From Bradyrhizobium sp. B097 (lineage in GTDB: Bacteria; Pseudomonadota; Alphaproteobacteria; Rhizobiales; Xanthobacteraceae), in the NCBI RefSeq assembly GCF_038957035.1, contig NZ_CP152412.1:186001-250000 (forward strand): a stretch of DNA of 64,000 nucleotides, read 5' to 3'. Position 1 is the stretch's first letter. Every line of letters begins with the position of its first letter. Under the pieces are notes generated by a model. That model was not told the DNA's origin, searched no databases, and was given only the letters and a program-made list of their open reading frames with translations. Made by a program: the position numbers and the translations under genes. This document shows positions 17,872 through 28,694 of the stretch, one piece after another.

Positions 17872-18417
17872 TTAATCCGTCGGCACCGTCGCCGCGCCCT
17901 CGCCGAGCGCGCGCTGCATCATCACGGTATCGAGCCAGCGCCCGAATTTCAGGCCGACATTCGGGTGCGTCCCGATCATCTGAAATCCGCAGCGGCGGTG
18001 CAGTCCGATCGAGCCGGCATTGGCCTGGTCCCCGATCACCGCGATCATCTGCCGGAAGCCGCGCGCGTCGCATTCGGCGATCAGGCGCTCCATCAGCCGG
18101 AGGCCGATGCCGCGGCGATGGACCGCAGGGTCCAGATAGACCGAGTTCTCGACGGTGAAGCGATAGGCCGGCCGCGGCCGGTAGGGGCCGGCATAGGCAT
18201 AGCCGGCGACGCGGCCGTCGAGCACGGCAACGAAATAGGGGAAGCCGCCATCGATCAGCGCCCGGTAGCGGCGGGTCATCTCGGCAAGGTCGGGCGGGAT
18301 CAGCTCGAACGTTGCGGTGCCGAAGCGCACCGCGTGCGCGTAGATCGCCGTGATCGAGGGCAGGTCCGCCTCGGCGGTGGGCCTGATTTCCGGATTGGAT
18401 CCCGCGGGATTGGACAT
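17872..18417 (-). CDS. GNAT N-acetyltransferase (phosphinothricin acetyltransferase-like)
   Basis: A 181-residue GNAT enzyme. The N-terminal IRPTAEADLPSITAIYAHAV and the GTATFELIPPD segment are typical of the PAT/bar-like subgroup. The acetyl-CoA loop is the HRRGIGLRLMERLI segment (Q/RxxGxG/A), followed by NAGSIGLHRRCGF. It probably acetylates an amino group of a small molecule, with unknown substrate. ATG 18417 is preferred over the upstream start at 18444 because the latter runs into the terminator of the neighbouring gene. Confidence 0.88.
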   Translation of the reverse strand: MSNPAGSNPEIRPTAEADLPSITAIYAHAVRFGTATFELIPPDLAEMTRRYRALIDGGFPYFVAVLDGRVAGYAYAGPYRPRPAYRFTVENSVYLDPAVHRRGIGLRLMERLIAECDARGFRQMIAVIGDQANAGSIGLHRRCGFQMIGTHPNVGLKFGRWLDTVMMQRALGEGAATVPTD

Positions 18418-18440
18418 AGCACGACAGTATTTTGCCCGGC

Positions 18441-18475
18441 GCAAAAGAAAAGCCCCGGCCGCAAGGCCGGGGCTT
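18441..18475 (-). terminator. Terminator of the BAX-inhibitor-like gene
   Basis: An 11-bp perfect stem AAGCCCCGGCC/GGCCGGGGCTT (18450-18460, 18465-18475) with GCAA loop. On the minus strand it is followed by TTTTCTTTTG. A classical intrinsic terminator 40 bp after the 18515 stop. Confidence 0.88.
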
Positions 18476-18514
18476 GGATTGCAAGGCTTGGATCGATCGC
18501 CCGGCTCGAGGCGC

Positions 18515-19306
18515 TTAGTCGCGCTGGCCGAGCAGCTGCAGGAGCAATGTGAACAGGTTGATGAAGTTCAGGTAGAGCGACAGCGCACCAGTGATTGCCG
18601 CACGTTCTGCCATCACGCCACCCTGCGAGGCGTAGCCGTAGATGTAGTCGTTCTTCAGCCGCTGGGTGTCCCAGGCGGTGAGGCCCGCGAACACCAGCAC
18701 GCCGACCACCGACACGATGAACTGCAGCGCCGAGCTCGCCAGGAACAGGTTGACCAGGCTCGCGATGATGATGCCGATCAAGCCCATGAACAGGAACGAG
18801 CCCATGCCGCTCATGTCACGCTTGGTGGTGTAGCCGTAGAGGCTCAGCGCACCGAACGTCGCCGCGGTGATGAAGAACACGCGCACGATCGAGGTGTGCG
18901 TGTACACCAGGAAGATCGACGACAGCGACAGGCCCATCAGCGCCGAGAACACCCAGAACAGCAGCTGGGCGGTCGCAGGCTGCAGGCGGTTGATGCCGGC
19001 CGAGATGACGAACACCATCGCCAGAGGGGCGAGGATGAACAGCCACTTCAGCGGGCTTACGAACATCGCGTAGCCGAACTGCGTCAGATAGGCGTTGCCA
19101 AACTTGGCGACGGCGGCGGACTGGTCGGTGGTCACCGCGCCCATATAGACGCCGAGCGCGGCCAAGCCGGTGATGGCGAGGCCAATGCTCATGTAGTTGT
19201 AGATGCGCAGCATGTAGGCGCGCAGACCGGCGTCGACGGCCGCAGCGTCAATGCGCCCGGCGGCCCGGCCGAAAGGAGAAGCGTAGTTGCGGTCTAGGTC
19301 CGACAT
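18515..19306 (-). CDS. BAX inhibitor-1 / YccA family membrane protein
   Basis: A 263-residue protein with seven hydrophobic spans. It shows family hallmarks: LRAYMLRIYNYMSIGLAITG near the N-terminus, LFWVFSALMGLSLSSIFLVYT in the middle, and the C-terminal FAGLTAWDTQRLKN followed by ALSLYLNFINLFTLLLQLLG. BI-1/YccA proteins are multi-pass membrane proteins; bacterial members interact with FtsH (YccA) or behave as pH-sensitive calcium leak channels. ATG 19306 (MSDLDRNYASPFG) is used because the upstream 12 codons are not conserved. It is monocistronic with a strong terminator. Confidence 0.93.
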   Translation of the reverse strand: MSDLDRNYASPFGRAAGRIDAAAVDAGLRAYMLRIYNYMSIGLAITGLAALGVYMGAVTTDQSAAVAKFGNAYLTQFGYAMFVSPLKWLFILAPLAMVFVISAGINRLQPATAQLLFWVFSALMGLSLSSIFLVYTHTSIVRVFFITAATFGALSLYGYTTKRDMSGMGSFLFMGLIGIIIASLVNLFLASSALQFIVSVVGVLVFAGLTAWDTQRLKNDYIYGYASQGGVMAERAAITGALSLYLNFINLFTLLLQLLGQRD

Positions 19307-19540
19307 GGTCGAATTCCCGTGGTTGGTCCCGGTGGAGCGCAAGGGATTTGCGGCGCCGGTTCTAAATCTATCTCAGATGGCTCGGTTTGCGGAACATTAA
19401 TTGCGTGTCATTCAAACCGACTATCCGACCCGAGTGGTATGTGGGAAATTAACACATCCGACGCAAGCTTCCACGCGCGGCCGAATGTCGCTCTAGCCTA
19501 GCATTTATAGGCAAAACGGCGCTGCCGCCGCTACAAATTG

Positions 19541-22111
19541 TCACAAATTCCGCAACACCGAGGCCGGCTTCTGGTTCAGCGCGAGCAGCGTTCCGGCCAG
19601 CCCCAATCCGACGGTGACGACCAGCGCGGCGACCACGACCAGCGCGGCGCTGCCGGCCTGCCAGATGAAACTCAGCGTCATCAGCCGCGTCACGATCAGC
19701 CAGGCCGCGACCGAACCGGCGATCACCCCGAAGATTGCGGTTGCAAAACCGATCATCAGATACTCCAGCGCGTAGGCGCCGAGCAATCGCGCCCGCGTGG
19801 CGCCGAGCGTCTTGAGGATCACGGCGTCATAGACGCGGTGGCGGTGCCCGGCGGCGAGCGCGCCGCCCAGCACCAGGATCGCCGAGATCAGCGTCACGGC
19901 GCTGGCGCCGCGGATCGCCAGCACCAGATTGCTGACAACGGTGCCGACCGTCTCCAGCGCCTCGCGGACCCGGACGCTGGTCACCATCGGGAACGCGTCG
20001 GCGACCTGCTTGATGATGCGCGCATCATCGGGGGCGTCACTATGGGGTTCCGTCAGGGTCGCGACGTGGCTATGTGGGGCGCCCTTGAAGGCATTCGGCG
20101 AGAACACCAGCACGAAGTTGATGCCGAGGCCCTGCCAGTCGATGTTGCGCAGATTGGCGATCTTCGCCGGCACATCGCGGCCGAGCACGTTGACCACGAT
20201 CTCGTCGCCGATCTTCAACGACAGGCCGTCGGCGATCTTCTTCTCCATCGAGACCAGCGGAGGTCCGCTGTAGTCCGGCCCCCACCATTCGCCCTCGACG
20301 ATCTTCGAGCCCTTGGGAACTTCGCCGGTGTAGGTCAGGCCGCGGTCGCTTTGCAGCACCCATTCCGAATCGACCGACGGCTTGAGCTGGTCGGTCTTGA
20401 CGCCGCGCGCGGCGACGATGCGCCCGCGCAGCATCGGCACGTCCTCGACGGTCGAGCCCGCCGCGATCTGCGCCAGGAAGGCGGCAAAGCGGTCGGCCTC
20501 GGTGGAGGGGATGTCGATGAAGAAGAACGACGGCGCCCGCTCCGGCAATGCGGCCAGGAATTGCCGGCGCAGATTGCCGTCGATCTGGGTGATGGTGACG
20601 AGCACCGCGAGGCCAAGGCCCAGCGACAGCACGACCGACGGCGTCAGCGCGCCCGGCCGGTGGATGTTGGCGATTGCGAGCCGCAGCATGGTCATGCGGC
20701 TGCGCGGCAGCCGGCGTGCCACCGCCATCAGGATCTCGGCGATCCCGCGCAGCAGCAGGAACACCGCGATCGACGAGGCGACGAAGACGGCGGCAACCCG
20801 CTTGTCATAGGCGAGCCCGATCGCAACTCCGATCAGGAGCGCGACCACCACCGCCATCAGCGCGAGATAACTCCAGCGCGGGCGGTGCCATTCGCTGGCG
20901 ACGGTCTCGCGGAACAACGCGGCGACCGGCACGTCGTGGACCCGGCCGAGCGGCCACAGCCCGAACGCCAGCGCGGTGAGCTGGCCATAGAGGAAGGAGA
21001 GCGCGAGCTCGTCGGGATGCAGCGCCGGCACCACCGGCAGCGGCAGCAGCTTGCCGAACAGGCCGACGATGACGAAGGGGAGCGCGGCGCCGAGCGCGAG
21101 CCCGATCAGCGAACCGATCCCGGCCAGCACCACCACCTGCGTGCAGTAGATCGTGAAGACGTCGCGGCCGGTGGCGCCGAGCGCCTTGAATGAGGCGATG
21201 ACGTCGCGGCGCCGGTCGATATGGCTCTTCACCGCGTTGGCGACGCCGACGCCGCCGACCAAGAGGGCGGCGAGGCCGACCAGAGTCAGGAACTGGGTGA
21301 AGCGGTTGATGGTGCGTTCGAGCTGCGGCGAGGCGTTGTTGCGGCTGCGGACTTCCCAGCCGGCCTCCGGCGCGGCAGCCCGTGCGCCGTCGATCAACGC
21401 GGTGGTGGCGCGATCGTCGTTGGCGCCGTCGGGCAGCTTCACCCGGTAGATCCAGCGCACCAGGCTGCCCGGTTGCAGCAGATCGGTGGCGCGCAGGCTG
21501 GCTTCGCTGATCAGGAAGCGCGGCCCGAGGCCGACGCCGCCGGCAAGCTTGTCGGGCTCGGCCGCCACCACGCTGCGGATCTGGTAGGTCGCGCTGCCGA
21601 TGCTGACGCGGTCGCCGAGCTTCAGGTCGAGCCGCGCCAACAGCGTTGAATCGGCGGCCGCGCCATAGACGCCATCGCGTTCGGCGAGCAGATCGGCAAC
21701 CGGCATGTTCGGCTCGAGCGTCAGCTCGCCGAGCATCGGATATTTGCCGTCGACCGCCTTGAGCTCGACCAGCGCCAGCTTGCCGTCGCCGCTGCGGGCC
21801 ATCGCGCGCAGTGTGGCTGCAACCGAAACCTCGCCGCGGGTGCGCAGATACGCGACCTCCTCGGGCTTGGCTTCGCGCGAGATCAGCGAGAAGGCGACGT
21901 CGCCGCCGAGCAGCGTGCGGCCCTCGCGCGACAGGCCGTCGCCGAGGCTCGCGGCGACCGAGCCGACGCCGGCAATCGCCATCACGCCGAGAGCGATGCA
22001 GGCGATGAACACGTAGAATCCGCGCAGGCCGCCGCGCAGTTCGCGCAGAGCATAGCGGAAGGCAAGCGACGACGCGCGGCCCTGCACCGCGACTTCGGAC
22101 GCGATGCTCAT
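19541..22111 (-). CDS. ABC transporter permease, FtsX/YbbP type (856 aa)
   Basis: A large permease with two FtsX-like halves. An N-terminal span lies near residue 40 (FYVFIACIALGVMAIAGVGS), a long periplasmic domain at about 60-255, then blocks of spans (about 265-420 and 440-520), a second periplasmic domain (525-720) and the last three spans (740-850). The DVIASFKALGATGRDVFTIYC and YDAVILKTLGATRARLLGAYALEY motifs are the paired FtsX cytoplasmic loops. It pairs with the upstream ATPase (4-nt overlap) and resembles E. coli YbbP, of uncertain cargo, possibly lipid or lipoprotein-related. Confidence 0.9.
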   Translation of the reverse strand: MSIASEVAVQGRASSLAFRYALRELRGGLRGFYVFIACIALGVMAIAGVGSVAASLGDGLSREGRTLLGGDVAFSLISREAKPEEVAYLRTRGEVSVAATLRAMARSGDGKLALVELKAVDGKYPMLGELTLEPNMPVADLLAERDGVYGAAADSTLLARLDLKLGDRVSIGSATYQIRSVVAAEPDKLAGGVGLGPRFLISEASLRATDLLQPGSLVRWIYRVKLPDGANDDRATTALIDGARAAAPEAGWEVRSRNNASPQLERTINRFTQFLTLVGLAALLVGGVGVANAVKSHIDRRRDVIASFKALGATGRDVFTIYCTQVVVLAGIGSLIGLALGAALPFVIVGLFGKLLPLPVVPALHPDELALSFLYGQLTALAFGLWPLGRVHDVPVAALFRETVASEWHRPRWSYLALMAVVVALLIGVAIGLAYDKRVAAVFVASSIAVFLLLRGIAEILMAVARRLPRSRMTMLRLAIANIHRPGALTPSVVLSLGLGLAVLVTITQIDGNLRRQFLAALPERAPSFFFIDIPSTEADRFAAFLAQIAAGSTVEDVPMLRGRIVAARGVKTDQLKPSVDSEWVLQSDRGLTYTGEVPKGSKIVEGEWWGPDYSGPPLVSMEKKIADGLSLKIGDEIVVNVLGRDVPAKIANLRNIDWQGLGINFVLVFSPNAFKGAPHSHVATLTEPHSDAPDDARIIKQVADAFPMVTSVRVREALETVGTVVSNLVLAIRGASAVTLISAILVLGGALAAGHRHRVYDAVILKTLGATRARLLGAYALEYLMIGFATAIFGVIAGSVAAWLIVTRLMTLSFIWQAGSAALVVVAALVVTVGLGLAGTLLALNQKPASVLRNL

Positions 22112-22827
22112 GTGGTGGATTGTCCGTCGATGCGGCCGGAACGCAGCCGCACCACACGATCGCAGCGCTGCGCCAGCGAGAGGTCGTGCGTCACCAGCAC
22201 CAGCGTCATGCCGCGCTCGGTGTGCTTGGTGAAGAGCAGGTCGATGATCTGCTTTCCCGTCGTCTCGTCGAGATTTCCGGTCGGCTCGTCGGCAACCAGG
22301 ATCGCGGGATCGGGCGCCAGCGCACGTGCGATCGCGACGCGCTGCTGCTCGCCGCCGGACAGCTGCGTCGGGTAGTGATGCAGCCGTTCGCCGAGCCCGA
22401 CTGATTGCAGCTCCAGCGCGGCGCGCGCGGCGGCATCGGGATTGCCGGCGAGCTCGAGCGGCACGGCGACGTTCTCCAACGCCGTCATGGTCGGGATCAG
22501 ATGGAACGACTGGAAGACGATGCCGACCTGGCGGCCGCGGAAGCGCGCCAGCGCATCTTCATCGAGGGCATTGAACGACGTCCCGTTGACGACCACTTCT
22601 CCGCTGTCAGGACGTTCAAGCCCCGCCATCACCATCAGCAAGGTCGACTTGCCCGAACCCGACGGGCCGATCAGGCCGATGGCCTCACCCGCTGCCACAC
22701 GAAGGCTGATATCTTTGAGGATATGGACCCGTGCCGCGCCGGTGCCAAGCGAGAGATTGACGTTCCTGACGGCAATGGTGTCCGGCTCGACGTCGGTCAG
22801 TGAAGAGGATTCGATGAGACTGTCCAT
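22108..22827 (-). CDS. ABC transporter ATP-binding protein, YbbA/LolD type
   Basis: A 239-residue ATPase with Walker A GPSGSGKST, Q-loop FQSFHLIPTMTALENV, signature LSGGEQQRVAIARAL, Walker B ILVADEPTGNLD and switch VTHD. The sequence after Walker A fits the MacB/LolD/YbbA subgroup that powers FtsX-type permeases. ATG 22827 is used; the open frame extends to 22983 but overlaps the divergent esterase. Its start ATG shares the CATG at 22825-22828 with a possible esterase start on the other strand. It overlaps the permease by 4 nt. Confidence 0.93.
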   Translation of the reverse strand: MDSLIESSSLTDVEPDTIAVRNVNLSLGTGAARVHILKDISLRVAAGEAIGLIGPSGSGKSTLLMVMAGLERPDSGEVVVNGTSFNALDEDALARFRGRQVGIVFQSFHLIPTMTALENVAVPLELAGNPDAAARAALELQSVGLGERLHHYPTQLSGGEQQRVAIARALAPDPAILVADEPTGNLDETTGKQIIDLLFTKHTERGMTLVLVTHDLSLAQRCDRVVRLRSGRIDGQSTT

Positions 22828-23542
22828 GGTTCGGTCATATGGCACTTCCGCTGCTGCGGTCGAGGGCCGGTTGAGAATCTTCGTGCACATACTCGTGTTG
22901 CTTATGGGCTTGATGACGGCGGCAAGTGCGCAGACGCCGGCACCGGAGAATGGCCCGGCGCAAGGTTCGGCGAAACCGATCAAGATGGTGGTTCTGGGCG
23001 ATTCCCTGAGCGCCGGTTACGGCCTTCCGGCCGCGGCGGCATTTCCGGTCCGGCTACAAAAAGCCTTGGAAACCAAGGGGATAAAGGTCAGTATGACGAA
23101 TGCCGGGGTATCCGGCGACACCGCCTCAGGGGGCCGCGAGCGGCTCGACTGGTCGGTCGCTGACGGAACTGACGCCGTGATCGTCGAGCTCGGCGCCAAC
23201 GATGCGTTGCGCGGCATCGATCCCGCGGTCACGCGTGCCGCGCTCTCCGACATCATCACAAAGTTGCAGGCGCGCAAGATCGCCGTGCTCTTGTGCGGCA
23301 TGCTCGCGCCACCGAACTATGGCAGTGAGTATGCAGCGAAGTTCAACGCGATCTATCCCGATCTCTCGAAGTCGCTTGGCGTGCCGCTCTATCCGTTCTT
23401 CCTCGATGGCGTGGCTGCCGATGCCAAGCTCAATCAGGCCGACGGCATGCATCCGACGGCGGAAGGTGTGGACATCGTCGTGAAGAACATGCTGCCCACG
23501 GTGGAGGCATTTCTCGGCGCATTATCAGGGCAACGCAGTTGA
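22826..23542 (+). CDS. tesA: GDSL-family esterase / lysophospholipase (TesA-like)
   Basis: A 238-residue exported SGNH hydrolase. The signal peptide spans about residues 1-38 (hydrophobic FVHILVLLMGLMTAASA). Catalytic blocks are VVLGDSLSAGYG (block I Ser), GVSGDT (block II Gly), ELGANDALRG (block III Asn) and DGMHPTAEG (block V Asp/His). TesA enzymes cleave acyl thioesters and lysophospholipids in the periplasm. Starts at 22814 or 22826 both overlap the divergent ATPase start, so the exact start is uncertain. The tesA-ybbA-ybbP arrangement mirrors E. coli. Confidence 0.92.
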   Translation: MVRSYGTSAAAVEGRLRIFVHILVLLMGLMTAASAQTPAPENGPAQGSAKPIKMVVLGDSLSAGYGLPAAAAFPVRLQKALETKGIKVSMTNAGVSGDTASGGRERLDWSVADGTDAVIVELGANDALRGIDPAVTRAALSDIITKLQARKIAVLLCGMLAPPNYGSEYAAKFNAIYPDLSKSLGVPLYPFFLDGVAADAKLNQADGMHPTAEGVDIVVKNMLPTVEAFLGALSGQRS

Positions 23543-23708
23543 AATGCAGGCAGCGCGCCGAGTTGTGCCCGTAGGTTTACGAGCTGTTAACGGGTCATGC
23601 TTCGCAGAGTCACATATCTCGGGTACAAATAGGCATCGGTGATTCGTCGCCGGGCTTGTTACAGGAGCGGGCTCCCAAAACCCGCGCCAAGCATCGAGGA
23701 TTAATGCG

Positions 23709-24245
23709 ATGCCGCGTCTGTTCACTGGACTGGAAATTCCGGCCGAGATCGGCCAGACACTTTCCAATTTGCGTGGCGGCCTTCCGGGCGCACGCTGGAT
23801 CGATCCCGAAAATTATCACGTCACGCTGCGCTTCATCGGCGACATCGATGGCCTCTGGGCCAACGAGATCGCAACGATGCTGTTTCGGGTGAACCGAAAA
23901 CCGTTCGAGGTCAAATTGCAGGGCCTTTCGAGCTTCGGTGGACGCAAGCCGCGCGCGGTGGTCGCCGCCGTCGAGCCCAGTCGGCCGCTGATCGAACTGC
24001 AGGCCGAGCTCGAGCGGATGATGCAGCGGATGGGGCTCGATCCCGAGGGCAGGAAATTCACCCCCCATGTCACGCTCGCGCGTCTGCATGACGCATCGAG
24101 CCAGGACGTCGCGGATTATCTGTCCGTGCGCGGCTACTTCCCGAGCCGCAGCTTCATGGCAGACCGCTTCGTGCTGTTCTCGTCGCGCGCGTCGACAGGC
24201 GGCGGTCCCTACGTGGTCGAGGATTCCTACGCGCTCTGCGCGTGA
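23709..24245 (+). CDS. thpR: RNA 2',3'-cyclic phosphodiesterase ThpR (2H family)
   Basis: A 178-residue 2H phosphoesterase. Both HxTx motifs are visible: HVTLRFIGD (about residue 37) and HVTLARL (about 121), which form the active site. Members hydrolyse 2',3'-cyclic phosphate RNA ends and can ligate 2'-5' RNA in vitro. The C-terminal FVLFSSRASTGGGPYVVED segment is typical of the bacterial family. ATG 23709 lies about 165 bp after tesA. A 10-bp hairpin follows the gene. Confidence 0.94.
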   Translation: MPRLFTGLEIPAEIGQTLSNLRGGLPGARWIDPENYHVTLRFIGDIDGLWANEIATMLFRVNRKPFEVKLQGLSSFGGRKPRAVVAAVEPSRPLIELQAELERMMQRMGLDPEGRKFTPHVTLARLHDASSQDVADYLSVRGYFPSRSFMADRFVLFSSRASTGGGPYVVEDSYALCA

Positions 24246-24300
24246 GGTTTCTGAGGATCGCGGCTTGAGGTGTCAGGCGGCGGCCGGTGCGGTCGGCCGT

Positions 24301-24328
24301 GGTATGCAAGGGCTTGCGCTTGCATACC
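24301..24328. terminator. Hairpin after thpR
   Basis: A perfect 10-bp stem GGTATGCAAG/CTTGCATACC with 8-nt loop GGCTTGCG. There is no T tract, so termination efficiency is doubtful. It could equally be a regulatory structure or part of the zapE upstream region. Confidence 0.45.
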
Positions 24329-24386
24329 CCATTGGCACAATTCACGGCTTGCAATTTTCCGCGCACTAGGGCCGTAAGGTGGGCCC

Positions 24387-25574
24387 ATGCTGTCCACCTC
24401 GCCGAGTTCCTTTCTCGAACACTACAAGTCCCTGGTCGCCTCCGGCGCGATCGAGGCCGATCCGGCGCAGGCGCAAGCCGCCGAAGCGTTCGGGGCGCTG
24501 GAGGAGCGGCTCGCGAGCTACAAGCCGCAGCGCAAGCAGAGCCTGCTCGGACGGCTGTTCGGCGGCGACAAGGACGACAAGCCGCCGCGCGGGCTCTACG
24601 TCCATGGCGAGGTCGGCCGCGGCAAGACCATGCTGATGGACCTGTTCTTCCAGCAGAGCCCGGTCGAGCACAAGCGCCGTGCGCATTTCCACGAATTCAT
24701 GGCCGAGGCGCATGAGCGCATCTATGGCTACCGCCAGCAGATCGCGCGCGGCGAGATCGCGGACGGCGACGTGATCGCGCTCACCGCGCAGGCGATCTTC
24801 GACGAAGCCTGGCTGCTCTGCTTCGACGAATTCCACGTCACCGACATCGCGGATGCGATGATCCTCGGGCGGCTGTTCGCAAAACTGTTCGATCTCGGCA
24901 CCGTCGTGGTCGCGACCTCGAACGTCGCGCCTGACGATCTCTACAAGGGTGGTCTCAACCGCGCGCTGTTCCTGCCGTTCATCGCGCAGATTTCCGACCA
25001 CATGGATGTGCTGCGGCTCGATGCACGCACCGACTTCCGGCTCGAGAAGCTCGTCGGCGTGAAGATGTGGCTGGTGCCCGCGGATGACGCGGCTCGCGAT
25101 GTGCTCAATGCGGCGTGGCGCAAGATGACTGGCAACGCGCCGTGCAAGGCGCGCCTTATCGAGATCAAAAAGCGTTTGCTGACTGTGCCGTGCTCGTCGC
25201 ATGGCGTCGCGCGCTTCAGCTTCGCCGATCTCTGCGAGAAGCCGCTTGCCGCGTCCGATTACCTGAGGCTTGCGCACGACTACCACACGATCCTGATCGA
25301 CCATATTCCGGTGATGGACTACGCCGAGCGCAACGCCGCCAAGCGCTTCATCTCGCTGATCGACACGCTCTATGACAATGCCGTGAAGCTGATGGCCTCG
25401 GCCGAGGCCGATCCGGTGTCGTTGTACCTTGCGGAAGACGGCATCGAGGCGATGGAGTTCAAGCGCACGTCCTCGCGCTTGATCGAGATGAGCTCGGAAT
25501 CCTATTTGGCGCTGCCGCACGGCCGCAAGGACTCCTCGGCCAGCGGCTCGTCAACCGGCCTGGTCGAGACCTGA
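24387..25574 (+). CDS. zapE: Cell division ATPase ZapE (AFG1-like)
   Basis: A 395-residue AAA-type ATPase of the ZapE/Afg1 family. It has Walker A VHGEVGRGKTMLMD (about 72-85), the RRAHFHEFM strand, Walker B LLCFDEFHVTDIADA and sensor VVATSNVAPDDLYKGGLNR. ZapE associates with the Z ring in E. coli, and mitochondrial relatives help membrane protein quality control. The C-terminus (last ~20 residues, Ser-rich) is variable. It precedes mdh in the same orientation with a 220-bp gap, as in many Rhizobiales. Confidence 0.95.
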   Translation: MLSTSPSSFLEHYKSLVASGAIEADPAQAQAAEAFGALEERLASYKPQRKQSLLGRLFGGDKDDKPPRGLYVHGEVGRGKTMLMDLFFQQSPVEHKRRAHFHEFMAEAHERIYGYRQQIARGEIADGDVIALTAQAIFDEAWLLCFDEFHVTDIADAMILGRLFAKLFDLGTVVVATSNVAPDDLYKGGLNRALFLPFIAQISDHMDVLRLDARTDFRLEKLVGVKMWLVPADDAARDVLNAAWRKMTGNAPCKARLIEIKKRLLTVPCSSHGVARFSFADLCEKPLAASDYLRLAHDYHTILIDHIPVMDYAERNAAKRFISLIDTLYDNAVKLMASAEADPVSLYLAEDGIEAMEFKRTSSRLIEMSSESYLALPHGRKDSSASGSSTGLVET

Positions 25575-25788
25575 AATCCAGCCTCGAAATTCGGACTTGA
25601 GATTGGCCTTGCGCGCGGTCCGGATCGGAGCAACTTTTCGTGTCTCCGCGCGGATGTTGCTGGCATGCCTGACCGAATTGCAGGCACGGCCCGCAATCGG
25701 GCAGGCCGCGACTTGAATGGATCATTCGAAAGGGATAACCACCCTTGCAACCGACTTCCCTCCCTCCTGCACCAGTTCAAAGGACTGA

Positions 25789-26763
<975 letters not shown>

Positions 26764-26778
26764 TCTCAATCGGCAATG

Positions 26779-26810
26779 ACCCGATAGGCGATTTCAATCG
26801 CCTGTCGGGT
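26779..26810 (+). terminator. Hairpin terminator after mdh
   Basis: A 14-bp stem ACCCGATAGGCGAT/ATCGCCTGTCGGGT with one G-T pair and loop TTCA, 15 bp after the mdh stop. No T run follows, so it may be a partial terminator or mRNA 3'-end stabiliser. Confidence 0.6.
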
Positions 26811-26854
26811 ACAAGGTGATGAAATTCCGGCGGATTTTGTAGTTGCGCGAGCTT

Positions 26855-26871
26855 TGGTATATGGTATACCA
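26855..26871. promoter_or_regulatory. Operator-like palindrome TGGTATA-N3-TATACCA upstream of sucC
   Basis: A perfect 7-bp inverted repeat with 3-bp spacer, 53 bp before the sucC ATG. TGGTAT/ATACCA half-sites resemble operators of FadR-subfamily GntR regulators. It sits where a repressor would cover a promoter. The regulator is not in this window. Confidence 0.4.
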
Positions 26872-26923
26872 GCGTCAAGGCTGACTTGAAGTTCGCCGCA
26901 CGAGGGTTTGGGAGCGTCTTTCC

Positions 26924-28120
<1,197 letters not shown>

Positions 28121-28122
28121 CG

Positions 28123-28599
28123 ATGGCCGATCATCTCGACGCTCCGACCCCGCTGGACGAACACCGCAAGCTCGCGGTTTTCGCGGGCGAGTGGAACGGC
28201 GACGAGATGGTCTATCCGTCGCGCTGGACCGCGGGCGGTCCGGCCACCTCGCATGTCGTCGCGCGCATCGCGCTCAACGGGTTCTACCTGATCCAGGACA
28301 CCGTGCAGACCCGCGACGGCAAGGAGAGCTTCGCCACCCACGGCGTCTTCACCTACGACCGCGAGGATCGGGCCTACCGATTGTTCTGGCACGATTCACT
28401 CGGCTACTACCCGCCGTCGCCGGCGTCCGGCGGCTGGGCGGGCAAGTCGCTGATCCTGGTGCGCGGCTCGCTGCGCGGCAATGCCCGTCACGTCTACGAG
28501 GTCGTCGACGACAACACCTACAACATGAAGATTCAATTCTCGCCTGACGCGGAAGGGTGGGCCGACGTGCTCACCGGCGTGTACCGGCGTATCCACTGA
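28123..28599 (+). CDS. DUF1579-like protein inserted between sucC and sucD
   Basis: A 158-residue soluble protein. The pattern LAVFAGEWNGDE (residues 17-28), then LNGFYLIQDTVQTRDGK, FTYDREDRAYRLFW and WADVLTGVYRRI, is typical of DUF1579/lipocalin-like beta-barrel proteins in which a G-x-W near the N-terminus opens the barrel. The ligand is unknown. It starts 2 bp after the sucC stop and is followed by sucD after a repeat, so it should be co-expressed with succinyl-CoA synthetase. Its TGA stop is the beginning of the GAGCATGATC repeat. Function is undetermined. Confidence 0.8.
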   Translation: MADHLDAPTPLDEHRKLAVFAGEWNGDEMVYPSRWTAGGPATSHVVARIALNGFYLIQDTVQTRDGKESFATHGVFTYDREDRAYRLFWHDSLGYYPPSPASGGWAGKSLILVRGSLRGNARHVYEVVDDNTYNMKIQFSPDAEGWADVLTGVYRRIH

Positions 28600-28646
28600 G
28601 CATGATCCGGAAAAGTGGTCCCCGGTTTTCCGATATGATCATGCTC
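28598..28646. repeat. GAGCATGATC..GATCATGCTC palindromic repeat, copy B
   Basis: A 49-bp element with inverted ends GAGCATGATC and GATCATGCTC and interior CCGGAAAAGTGG and GGTTTTCCG. It begins within the TGA stop codon of the DUF1579-like gene and ends about 50 bp before sucD. Confidence 0.85.
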
Positions 28647-28694
28647 AAATCATAGAGTTCCTTCACCGACCGTCTCGCGAAAGCATCTCGAACC

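Noticed and set aside
24333..24355. TGGCAC...TTGCA resembling a sigma-54 promoter before zapE
   Set aside because: The GG-to-GC spacing is not the required 10 bp, so it does not fit the -24/-12 geometry.
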